Below are positions 1-6,978 of a DNA stretch of 7,809 nucleotides, piece after piece. A program made the translations under genes and the position numbers. Source of the stretch: Reyranella sp. (GTDB lineage Bacteria > Pseudomonadota > Alphaproteobacteria > Reyranellales > Reyranellaceae). Position 1 is the stretch's first letter; every line of letters starts with the position of its first letter. The notes under the pieces are model-generated. The model did no database searches, had not been told where the DNA came from, and saw only the letters and a program-made list of their open reading frames with translations. Where the stretch lies: positions 1 to 7,809 of the forward strand of contig JADHLS010000229.1 in NCBI GenBank assembly GCA_016780605.1. Direction: 5' to 3'.

Positions 1-931
1 GGTTCTTGTCGACGATGAACTCCACGGTGCCGGCGCTCTTGTATTTGACCGCCTTGGCGAGCGCGACGGCCTGTTCACCCATCGCCTTGCGCGTCTTGGC
101 GTCGAGGAACGGGCTCGGCGCCTCCTCGATCACCTTCTGGTGGCGGCGCTGGATCGAGCACTCGCGCTCCCACAGGTACAGGCAGTTGCCCTTGCCGTCG
201 GCGATCAGCTGGATCTCGATGTGCCGCGGCTCCTCGACGTACTTCTCGATGAACACGCGGTCATCGGCGAACGACGCCTTGGCCTCGTTGGTGGCCGAGG
301 TGAAGCCTTCACGCGCCTCGGCGTCATTGTAGGCAATGCGCATGCCCTTGCCGCCGCCGCCGGCCGACGCCTTGATCATCACCGGGTAGCCGACTTGGCT
401 AGCGATCTTCACCGCCTCGTCGGCGTCCTTCAGGGCATGCAGCCAGCCGGGAACGGTGCTGACGCCCGCCTTCTGGGCGAGCTTCTTGCTCTCGATCTTG
501 TCGCCCATGGCGTGGATGGCGTGCGCCTCCGGACCGATGAAGACGATGCCGGCCTTGGCCAGCGCCTTCTGGAACTCCTGCTTCTCCGACAGAAACCCGT
601 AGCCGGGATGCACCGCCTGAGCGCCGGTCTTCTTGCAGGCCTCGACGATCTTGTCGATCAGCAGGTAGGACTGGGTCGACGGTGGCGGGCCGATCAGCAC
701 GGCCTCGTCGGCCTCGCGCACATGCAGCGCGTCGGCATCGGCCTCGGAGTACACCGCGACAGTCTTGATGCCGAGCCGCTTGCAGGTACGGATGACGCGA
801 CAGGCGATCTCGCCGCGGTTGGCGATCAGGATCTTGTCGAACAGCGGATGGCTCTTGGCCTTGGGCGCCGTCCTCGGAGCAGCTTTCTTGACCACGGCCT
901 TCTTCTTCGCAGCCTTCTTCTTGGCGGCCAT
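1..931 (-). CDS. pccA: Propionyl-CoA carboxylase alpha subunit, biotin carboxylase part (3' end outside window)
   Basis: ATP-dependent carboxylation of biotin, the first half-reaction of propionyl-CoA carboxylase (propionyl-CoA to methylmalonyl-CoA, cytoplasmic). Only the first 310 residues are present; the remaining biotin carboxylase residues and the biotinyl domain lie beyond base 1. Residues 31-45 carry the [13 protein letters not shown] opening of the family. ATP-grasp residues are intact: GDK 143-145, K187, glycine loop GGGGKGMR 191-198, EKYVEEPRH 229-237, QRRHQK 261-266 and E304; a constant shift of 28-29 aligns these with K116, K159, H209, H236, K238 and E276 of E. coli AccC as I recall them. 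Residues 1-29 are an extra Lys/Ala-rich tail absent from typical members. The ATG at 931 is chosen because AAAGGA (941-946) sits 9 nt upstream. The preceding 74-residue ORF stops 2 nt before this start. AccC of acetyl-CoA carboxylase is the alternative, but the adjacent pccB favours PccA. Confidence 0.93.
   Translation of the reverse strand, partial: MAAKKKAAKKKAVVKKAAPRTAPKAKSHPLFDKILIANRGEIACRVIRTCKRLGIKTVAVYSEADADALHVREADEAVLIGPPPSTQSYLLIDKIVEACKKTGAQAVHPGYGFLSEKQEFQKALAKAGIVFIGPEAHAIHAMGDKIESKKLAQKAGVSTVPGWLHALKDADEAVKIASQVGYPVMIKASAGGGGKGMRIAYNDAEAREGFTSATNEAKASFADDRVFIEKYVEEPRHIEIQLIADGKGNCLYLWERECSIQRRHQKVIEEAPSPFLDAKTRKAMGEQAVALAKAVKYKSAGTVEFIVDKN
897..926 (-). repeat. 15-bp tandem repeat encoding AAKKK twice at the PccA N-terminus
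   Basis: Two adjacent 15-base units (897-911 and 912-926), identical at 13 of 15 positions, of the form GCCTTCTTCTTsGCr on the + strand. In the pccA reading frame they encode residues 2-11 as [10 protein letters not shown]. This looks like a small in-frame duplication that lengthened the basic tail; it may vary in copy number between strains. Confidence 0.7.
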
Positions 932-933
932 GC

Positions 934-1158
934 TCAGGATTCCTTTCTATCGCGATCGAACAGGCCCATGGCCCAGGCGGTATGGCCGGCAATCAGCGGC
1001 ATCCAGGCCGTCAGCACCCACAGCCACCACGGATAGCGGCTGCTGAACAGGCCGTTGACGGCGATCAGCACCAAAAGCGTGAACAGCGCCACGATGACGT
1101 GCAGGCGCACGATACGGCCCCGTCGCATGCGTTCCTCTGGTGAGAGATGGACTGCCAT
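934..1158 (-). CDS. Small two-helix membrane protein between pccB and pccA
   Basis: A 74-residue protein of unknown function. A basic N-terminus ([10 protein letters not shown], residues 9-18) is followed by a hydrophobic helix at about 20-36, a short turn (SSRYPWW, 39-46), a second Trp-rich helix at about 45-66, and a charged tail (FDRDRKES). The basic start, His20, the Trp cluster and His59 resemble the 2TM domain (Pfam 2TM family); this is pattern recognition, not a search result. The positive-inside rule suggests both ends are cytoplasmic. ATG 1158 lies 8 nt after the pccB stop and the TGA ends 2 nt before pccA, so it is almost certainly co-transcribed with both. No clear Shine-Dalgarno precedes it, so coupling to pccB is likely. 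A GTG at 1170 overlapping the pccB stop (GTGA) is an alternative start adding four residues. A membrane tether for the carboxylase would be speculation. Confidence 0.8.
   Translation of the reverse strand: MAVHLSPEERMRRGRIVRLHVIVALFTLLVLIAVNGLFSSRYPWWLWVLTAWMPLIAGHTAWAMGLFDRDRKES
941..946 (-). promoter_or_regulatory. Ribosome binding site of pccA
   Basis: AAAGGA on the minus strand, 9 nt before the ATG at 931, lying inside the last codons of the preceding two-helix membrane protein. It decides the pccA start and so supports translation of the lysine-rich tail rather than initiation nearer the conserved biotin carboxylase fold. Confidence 0.65.
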
Positions 1159-1166
1159 GCCGAGTG

Positions 1167-2699
<1,533 letters not shown>

Positions 2700-2706
2700 T
2701 CAGGAA

Positions 2707-2712
2707 CTCCGG
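2707..2712 (-). promoter_or_regulatory. Ribosome binding site of pccB
   Basis: CCGGAG on the minus strand, 7 nt before the ATG at 2699. It fixes the pccB start and excludes the longer overlapping frame that is open from 2781. Confidence 0.6.
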
Positions 2713-2721
2713 CTCATTACG

Positions 2722-2742
2722 TCTGTTTTCGGCCAAAACGGA
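2722..2742. promoter_or_regulatory. Imperfect palindrome upstream of pccB, possible operator
   Basis: In the 51-base gap between the secreted-protein stop (2751) and pccB (2699), the core GTTTT-CGGCC-AAAAC (2725-2739) extends outward to arms of 8 bases with one mismatch (2722-2742). It is the most A/T-rich patch in an otherwise very GC-rich region and is centred about 33 nt before the pccB ATG. No T-run follows, so it is a poor intrinsic terminator. It does not resemble the TTTGCAAA pairs I associate with the PccR/ScfR propionate regulator. A repressor site, or a short RNA hairpin in the leader, are both possible; chance cannot be excluded at this length. Confidence 0.3.
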
Positions 2743-2750
2743 AGCAAGGT

Positions 2751-3200
2751 CTAGACCTGAGGCCGCTCCCGGGCCGGGCAAACGCCGTCCATTTGTCCGT
2801 CTGGCGAAGCGGGCGTGCGGCCGATTCGCTCGATCACGAACAGGTCGTCTTCCTTGCCAATGCCGTCGATGTTGAAGCAGCGCAGGCTGCGTTCACCCTG
2901 CAGGGTGCAGTAGAAGTGATCGAGGCTGTAGCCTCGCCCGGTCTTGACCGACGTGAACTCGATCTCGATCTTGCCGCCGCCGTGCACCAGGATGTGACCG
3001 CATTGGGCGTAGTCCTGCATCGGACTGCGGCCCCGTTGCCTCACCTCGCCGTCGCTGTCGATGACGAGCTTGCCCGTGTGCCAGCCCTCACGTGCGCGTC
3101 GCTTGAACTGCCATTCGCCGCTGAGATCCTGGGCAACGGATGGTGCGGCCGTCGAGAGCGCGACCAGCGATGCCAGGAGAATGCTGATCTGATGTTTCAC
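2751..3200 (-). CDS. Secreted four-cysteine protein of unknown function
   Basis: A 149-residue protein I do not recognise. Residues 1-23 form a Sec signal peptide: Lys2, a hydrophobic run ISILLASLVALSTAA, and a likely cut after PSVA before Gln24, so the mature protein (about 126 residues) should be periplasmic or exported. The mature part begins DLSGEW, has alternating polar/hydrophobic stretches (GKLVIDSDGEV, GKIEIEFTSV, DDLFVIERI) suggesting a small beta-barrel or sandwich, and holds four cysteines (67, 98, 108, 141) that could form two disulphides. The GTG at 3200 is chosen because AGGGG (3206-3210) lies 5 nt upstream and the signal peptide begins there. The frame is open to 3284, but that upstream part reads through an intergenic repeat. 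The stop is 51 nt before pccB, so co-transcription is possible but unproven. There is no lipobox cysteine near the cleavage site. Confidence 0.75.
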   Translation of the reverse strand: MKHQISILLASLVALSTAAPSVAQDLSGEWQFKRRAREGWHTGKLVIDSDGEVRQRGRSPMQDYAQCGHILVHGGGKIEIEFTSVKTGRGYSLDHFYCTLQGERSLRCFNIDGIGKEDDLFVIERIGRTPASPDGQMDGVCPARERPQV

Positions 3201-3235
3201 TGCTGCCCCTGAACTGGCCTGCCTCGACAATCCTA

Positions 3236-3282
3236 CCTCACCCTGAGGAGCGTCGCGCAGCGATGCGTCTCGAAGGGTGGGC
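3236..3282 (+). repeat. Palindromic intergenic repeat, copy 1
   Basis: A near-palindromic unit with outer parts CCTCACCCTGAGGAGCG and GCGTCTCGAAGGGTGGGC around a tip TCGC-GCA-GCGA (3253-3263). It matches copy 2 (3299-3343) when that copy is reverse-complemented, except at the tip and a few other bases. The CCTCAyCCTGAGGAGC...GCGTCTCGAAGG pattern is one I recall as abundant between genes in Bradyrhizobium/Rhodopseudomonas-type alphaproteobacterial genomes; that is from memory, not from a search. Confidence 0.75.
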
Positions 3283-3298
3283 AAGCTGCCTTGCCGTG

Positions 3299-3343
3299 GC
3301 CCACCCTTCGAGACGCGCCCTACGGGCGCTCCTCAGAGTGAGG
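3299..3343 (-). repeat. Palindromic intergenic repeat, copy 2 (inverted)
   Basis: The inverted partner of copy 1, separated from it by 16 bases. Its tip is a perfect hairpin, GCGCCC-TAC-GGGCGC (3315-3329), differing in sequence from the copy 1 tip but still self-complementary. The pair can fold as two small hairpins or as one long stem of about 45 bases. It begins 8 bases after the stop codon of the upstream enzyme gene, so in its mRNA it would form a strong 3' structure. There is no T-run, so mRNA stabilisation or Rho-related ending is more likely than intrinsic termination. Confidence 0.75.
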
Positions 3344-3351
3344 TGTGCGCG

Positions 3352-4224
3352 TTACCGTAGAAAGCGCTTCTCGTCGGCCTTCACCTTCGGCATGCCCTGC
3401 AGGTCGAAGATCGCGTCGACGCTCGGGATGGTGCTTTCGACGCCATGGATGCCGCCGTCCTTGCGAATCTGGGCAAAGGTCTTGCGCATGGCGCCGACGG
3501 CAGCGCGGATGGCGTGGTTGCCCCAGATCAGCAGCCCGATCTTCTTGAGCTCGCGAACCCGCGCCACAGTCATCTGCGGATAGGCCGTGGGCACCAGGGC
3601 GATCGGCGCCTTGCCGTCCCAGGCCTTCACGAAGGCTTCGATCTCGTCGGGCGTCTTCTGCTTGGAATGAACCAGGATCATGTCGGCGCCTGCGGCCTCG
3701 TAGGCGCGCGCCCGCTTCAACGCCTCGTCCTGGCCGAGCCCGGCGATCAGCGCCTCGGTACGCGCCACCAGGACCAGGTCCTTGTTCTTGCGCGCCGCCC
3801 GCGCGGCTTCGATCTTGCCCTGGAACTCCTCGATGCGGACCATTTCCTGGCGGCCGCCGGCGATCAGGCTGGTAACCTTGGGGAAGCTCTTGTCCTCCAT
3901 GACGATGGCGGCGACGCCGGCGCGCTCGTACTGCTCGATGACGTAGAGCACGTTGATGGCGTTGCCGAAGCCGGTGTCGATGTCGGCCACCACCGGCAGG
4001 CCCGAGCGATCGACCATGGCGCGCGTCATATCGAGATGCTGGGTCATCGACACCACGCTGACGTCGGGCACGCCGTACATCGCCGACAGCTCGAATCCCG
4101 ATGCCCAGATCGCATCGAAGCCTGCCTCGGCCACCAGCATGGCCGACAACGGGCTGTGCGCCGCCATCGCCTCGACGAGGCCGTTCTTCGCCAGCACGTG
4201 CCGGAACTTCGCCGCCGCCTGCAT
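3352..4224 (-). CDS. Phosphonopyruvate hydrolase-like enzyme of the PEP mutase/isocitrate lyase superfamily
   Basis: A 290-residue (beta/alpha)8-type enzyme acting on a P-C or C-C bond next to a 2-oxo acid. The motif EDKSFPKVTS (110-119) marks the PEP mutase/phosphonopyruvate hydrolase branch, not isocitrate or methylisocitrate lyase, which carry a KRCGH/KKCGH loop. With a shift of four from mussel PEP mutase, the Mg-binding and catalytic residues are kept: Ser42, Asp54, Asp81, Asp83, Glu110, Lys116, Arg155, His186, and WGNH (234-237). PEP mutase has Asn122 where this protein has Thr118; as I recall, the Variovorax phosphonopyruvate hydrolase also has Thr there and is about this long, so hydrolysis of phosphonopyruvate to pyruvate and phosphate is my preferred guess. 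The ATG at 4224 is chosen because GAGGGG (4231-4236) lies 6 nt upstream; an ATG at 4230 overlaps the ATP12 stop but has no room for that site. No phosphonate genes are nearby, so the true substrate is uncertain. Confidence 0.88.
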   Translation of the reverse strand: MQAAAKFRHVLAKNGLVEAMAAHSPLSAMLVAEAGFDAIWASGFELSAMYGVPDVSVVSMTQHLDMTRAMVDRSGLPVVADIDTGFGNAINVLYVIEQYERAGVAAIVMEDKSFPKVTSLIAGGRQEMVRIEEFQGKIEAARAARKNKDLVLVARTEALIAGLGQDEALKRARAYEAAGADMILVHSKQKTPDEIEAFVKAWDGKAPIALVPTAYPQMTVARVRELKKIGLLIWGNHAIRAAVGAMRKTFAQIRKDGGIHGVESTIPSVDAIFDLQGMPKVKADEKRFLR

Positions 4225-4226
4225 GA

Positions 4227-4943
4227 TCATCCCCTCAGTCGTTGCGCTTCCAGCAGCGCGAGGAAGCGCGCGCCGGCCTCGATATCGTGCCTGATGCCTG
4301 CGTGCCGCTTGGCGGCGATCGGATCGTCGCCCCAGCGTTCGATCTGGTAGATCTCGTCGAGCTGGGCTGCAGTGAAGGCATTGTCCGCCGCGAGATGCCC
4401 TTCGGCAACGGCCAGCGCCACGATCAACGATCCGGAAATATGCGTGAGATTGTAGAGTGCCGACAGCCCGAGGTCGCTGTACGCGGCCACCGCATCGTGC
4501 AGCCTCTTCACCGCCTCTTCCGGCTGGCTCACGAACGCCATGCCCTCGACGACGATGAGCCGGGCATCGTAGCGCTCGGCGGCCCAGTCGAGCAGCGGCT
4601 GCCAAGTCTCCTGCTGGCGCTTCACCAGGCTCTCGGGCTCGCCGGCGCGATAGCACAGCATGTCGGTGCTGGCGTACTTGGCCGTGTCGTCGATCACGCG
4701 CTGGCGCTGAGTGGTGACGCGATCGATGCCGGTCGCGGCCAGCCGTGTCAGCGGCAGATACGAAACATTGATCTCGGCCTTCTCGGGTATCTCATCCCAT
4801 TCGGCCGCGATCGCCTCGGCGAGCGCGCGCGTCGGCACCACCAGCACTGCCTTGGCCGGCGTGCGCATGGGACGGCCGTCGAGCAGGACGCGGTGGCCGC
4901 CGTCGCCCGTGTCGACGGCGGTCCCTTTGTAGAAGCGTTTCAT
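4227..4943 (-). CDS. ATP12-family F1-ATPase assembly chaperone
   Basis: A 238-residue protein of the ATP12 family. In mitochondria Atp12 binds the F1 alpha subunit before alpha/beta assembly; the alphaproteobacterial homologues are assumed to do the same in the cytoplasm. Family features seen: KRFYK at the start, LLDGRPMRTP (20-29), an AEWDEI stretch (47-52), PLTRLAATGIDRV (64-76), DMLCYRA (94-100), TWQPLLDWA (113-121), SGSLIVALAVAEG (170-182) and the C-terminal AAQLDEIYQIERWGDD (192-207) with its conserved acidic residues. Length is normal for bacterial members. The ATG at 4943 overlaps the AsmA-like stop as ATGA, and no Shine-Dalgarno is visible, so translation is probably coupled. I recall ATP12 genes sitting near rluC-type genes in many alphaproteobacteria, usually with a HAD-family phosphatase; here an AsmA-like gene occupies the middle position. 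Confidence 0.93.
   Translation of the reverse strand: MKRFYKGTAVDTGDGGHRVLLDGRPMRTPAKAVLVVPTRALAEAIAAEWDEIPEKAEINVSYLPLTRLAATGIDRVTTQRQRVIDDTAKYASTDMLCYRAGEPESLVKRQQETWQPLLDWAAERYDARLIVVEGMAFVSQPEEAVKRLHDAVAAYSDLGLSALYNLTHISGSLIVALAVAEGHLAADNAFTAAQLDEIYQIERWGDDPIAAKRHAGIRHDIEAGARFLALLEAQRLRG
4231..4236 (-). promoter_or_regulatory. Ribosome binding site deciding the start of the phosphonopyruvate hydrolase-like gene
   Basis: GAGGGG on the minus strand, immediately before an ATG at 4230 and 6 nt before a second in-frame ATG at 4224. The spacing favours 4224, which gives a 290-residue product beginning MQAAAKF. The site lies within the last codons of the ATP12-family gene. Confidence 0.6.
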
Positions 4944-6961
4944 CGCTGGCTGCGCTGCGGCCCGGCGGCCTGCGATTGAGGACGCGGCCGGCGCATGTCT
5001 GCCGGCGCCGGCACTGGCATCTGGGCCCTGAGCCCCGGCCGCAGGGCTTCGACGCGCGGCGCCACGACGGCACAGGGATTGGCTCCGGCCTGCTTCGTCG
5101 CCAGGTTGATCTGGCCGCTCATGCTTTGCACCGCTCCGGCCGCGACGATCAGGCGGGCGAGATTTGGTTCGAGCGCGCTTGCGGTCTCGCGGCCGCTGCC
5201 GCCCTTGAGGCGCAAGGGTGAGGCGAGTACGGCGTTCTGGTTGTCGCGCGCCTCAGGCGCGAGGATGAACTCGAAATTGTCGGTGCGCAGGCTGAGGAAG
5301 CCGCCGCCCACCATGGTGGCGCGCGGCGTGTCGACGACTAGCCGGCGCAGCGAGGCAATGCCGCCGCTGACGTCGAAGCGGCCGGCGATGCAGTTGAACG
5401 GCACGCCACCGTCGCCGCCGCCCAGCAGGCGCTGCGTCTCGGCCGGCCAGCGCGACAGCGGCTCGCGCGGCCACAGCCCCTTTGTGACGGCGATCTCGAT
5501 CGAGCCGCTGGCCGAGTTCAACGCATCGCGCGTATTGCGCCCACCGCCGCGCAGGCGCAGGTCGATGTCGCCCACGGCATCCTTCAGGCCGAGGTCGAAG
5601 CCCAGCAAGGTGGTGAGGTCGGCCAGCGACACCTTGCTCGCCGTGCCCGTCAGGGTCGCCTGGCCGATGCGACCGGTCGGGTCGTAGACCAGGTCGAAGC
5701 CGGCCGAGCCGCCGCCGACGCTGGCGGCGGCGCGCAAAGTGAAGCGCGTGTCGCCCGAGGTCAGGGTGACCGAGGCATTCTGCACCTTGCTGCCCAATCC
5801 CACGATCTCGCTGAGCCGCACTGCCACCGACAGGGTCGAGCGGCCAAGCCAAGTCGCCGAGAACGGCTGGGTCGGCACCAGGCGCGGTGGCGGGGCGTTC
5901 GCCGGCGTCGCGGCGGCCGGAACGACCGAAGCAGGTGCCGCCTTCAGGTCGCCGAGGTCGAGCCGGTTCACGTCGGCGTTGACGGTGACGGTGGGTGTAC
6001 CTTTGCGATCGACGCGGAACAGCGCCTCGCCGGTGAGCTCGCTCGAGCCCACCTTCAAGGTCGTGACCTCGACCTTGAAGGCGCTGCGCTGGGTGCCGGC
6101 CTTGGCGTTGAGCGCATAGGGGCCGCCGCTCGGCACTGGCAGGCGGATGTAGGGTCCGAAGACCGACACATCGGGCCCTTCGGAGGTGATCTGGAGGTTG
6201 CTGCCTTTGACGCCGATGCTGCCCTTGATGGCGATCTTGCCGCCGCCGAAGCCGCCCTGAAGGTCGATGTTGCCGGGCAAGCCGCGCATCCAGCCGTCGA
6301 AAGTGCCGGCCGTACCCGTGAGGTCGAGCGGTGCAGCCTGCGGTGCCGCCAACCTGCCTTCGAGTTGCAGGGGCTTGTCCGGCGCGGGCGACTTGAAGGT
6401 GGCGGACGGGATTTCCAGCACAACGGCCGGACGGCCTTCCCCCTGGGCGACAGTGAGGACCGAGTCTTTCACTTCGATCGTGCTGATCCACGGGAAGGCG
6501 GGCGACGTGCGCAGCCGGAACGAGCGGTTCTCGCCGGGATGCGGACCCGAGCCGTCCGGCGGCGGTAGCATGTCGAGGTTGGTGTCGCCCACGTCGTTGC
6601 GCTCGACCAGGATGTCGGCGCCCTCCAGCACGACGCGGCCGATCTTGATCTCGCCCAGGAACAGCGATGCCGGATCGAGGAACAGCGTGAGCTTGCGCAC
6701 GCGCCCGAGGTCGGGCCGGGAGGCCCATGGTGCATTGGAGAGCGTGACCCCTTCGGCCACCATGGCGGGCTCGGTGCCGAGCTTGATGCTGAGCGGCACC
6801 TTGGCCGCGAGCTCGCGACCGGTGACCTTGCGCACCTGATCGGTCAATCGGCCCTGGAATCGGGAGAGGTCGCGCGTGCCGGCCCAAATCACCCCGGCCA
6901 CGGCGGCGACGGGAACCGCTGCGACGAGAATCCAGGTCAGTCGCCTCCAAGGAACGCGCAT
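4940..6961 (-). CDS. AsmA-family envelope protein
   Basis: A 673-residue protein anchored by one N-terminal transmembrane helix (about residues 9-27) with a long periplasmic part. AsmA-like proteins (with TamB and YhdP) are thought to act at the inner membrane in outer-membrane assembly or lipid transport. Seen: the N-terminal block LTDQVRKVTGREL (39-51), VTLSNAPWAS (72-81), LFLDPASLFLGEIKIGRVVLEG (93-114), GDTNLDML (125-132); repeated beta-rich stretches; a Pro/Ala linker at about 341-365; and the C-terminal AsmA block VPFNCIAGRFDVSGG (520-534), LVVDTPRATMVGGG (541-554), LSLRTDNFEFILAPEA (556-571). Cys524 and Cys630 could pair. The last 30 residues are Pro/Arg/Gln-rich and probably disordered. 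The ATG at 6961 is preferred because the helix starts 8 residues later; a TTG at 6982, overlapping the rluC-like stop as TTGA, would add seven residues. Neither has a good Shine-Dalgarno. The stop overlaps the ATP12 start. Confidence 0.9.
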   Translation of the reverse strand: MRVPWRRLTWILVAAVPVAAVAGVIWAGTRDLSRFQGRLTDQVRKVTGRELAAKVPLSIKLGTEPAMVAEGVTLSNAPWASRPDLGRVRKLTLFLDPASLFLGEIKIGRVVLEGADILVERNDVGDTNLDMLPPPDGSGPHPGENRSFRLRTSPAFPWISTIEVKDSVLTVAQGEGRPAVVLEIPSATFKSPAPDKPLQLEGRLAAPQAAPLDLTGTAGTFDGWMRGLPGNIDLQGGFGGGKIAIKGSIGVKGSNLQITSEGPDVSVFGPYIRLPVPSGGPYALNAKAGTQRSAFKVEVTTLKVGSSELTGEALFRVDRKGTPTVTVNADVNRLDLGDLKAAPASVVPAAATPANAPPPRLVPTQPFSATWLGRSTLSVAVRLSEIVGLGSKVQNASVTLTSGDTRFTLRAAASVGGGSAGFDLVYDPTGRIGQATLTGTASKVSLADLTTLLGFDLGLKDAVGDIDLRLRGGGRNTRDALNSASGSIEIAVTKGLWPREPLSRWPAETQRLLGGGDGGVPFNCIAGRFDVSGGIASLRRLVVDTPRATMVGGGFLSLRTDNFEFILAPEARDNQNAVLASPLRLKGGSGRETASALEPNLARLIVAAGAVQSMSGQINLATKQAGANPCAVVAPRVEALRPGLRAQMPVPAPADMRRPRPQSQAAGPQRSQR

Positions 6962-6978
6962 TACCCGACGATTCTCGC

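Larger units (their letters stand above)
3201..3351. other. Intergenic region between the two gene groups
   Basis: 151 bases without a supportable gene. About two thirds is an inverted pair of palindromic repeats (3236-3343). Bases 3201-3235 hold the ribosome binding site of the secreted-protein gene and no recognisable -35/-10 pair. Any promoter for the left-hand genes would have to lie here, within the repeat, or upstream in the phosphonopyruvate hydrolase-like gene. Confidence 0.6.

Noticed and set aside
140..1036. 298-codon + strand frame opposite pccA
   Set aside because: Antisense shadow of the biotin carboxylase coding region. All ATP-grasp motifs are on the minus strand.
3201..3284. 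N-terminal extension of the secreted protein to 3284
   Set aside because: The extra residues are a translation of the palindromic repeat. The GTG at 3200 has a good ribosome binding site and begins a proper signal peptide.
3299..3351. Intrinsic transcription terminator after the phosphonopyruvate hydrolase-like gene
   Set aside because: The hairpins are strong, but no T-run follows on the minus strand. They are better explained as an intergenic repeat with a possible secondary role in ending or protecting the mRNA.
3352..4224. Methylisocitrate lyase (PrpB), tempting because propionate genes are nearby
   Set aside because: The KRCGH-type catalytic loop of isocitrate and methylisocitrate lyases is missing. 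The EDKSFPKVTS motif belongs to the PEP mutase/phosphonopyruvate hydrolase branch.
4231..4656. Upstream extension of the phosphonopyruvate hydrolase-like frame to 4656
   Set aside because: It overlaps the ATP12 gene out of frame and is Arg/Ala/Gly-rich without family similarity. The 290-residue form already has family-consistent residue numbering.
5253..6950. 565-codon minus-strand frame inside the AsmA-like gene
   Set aside because: Arg-rich out-of-frame translation with no motif. The AsmA frame carries the transmembrane helix and family blocks.
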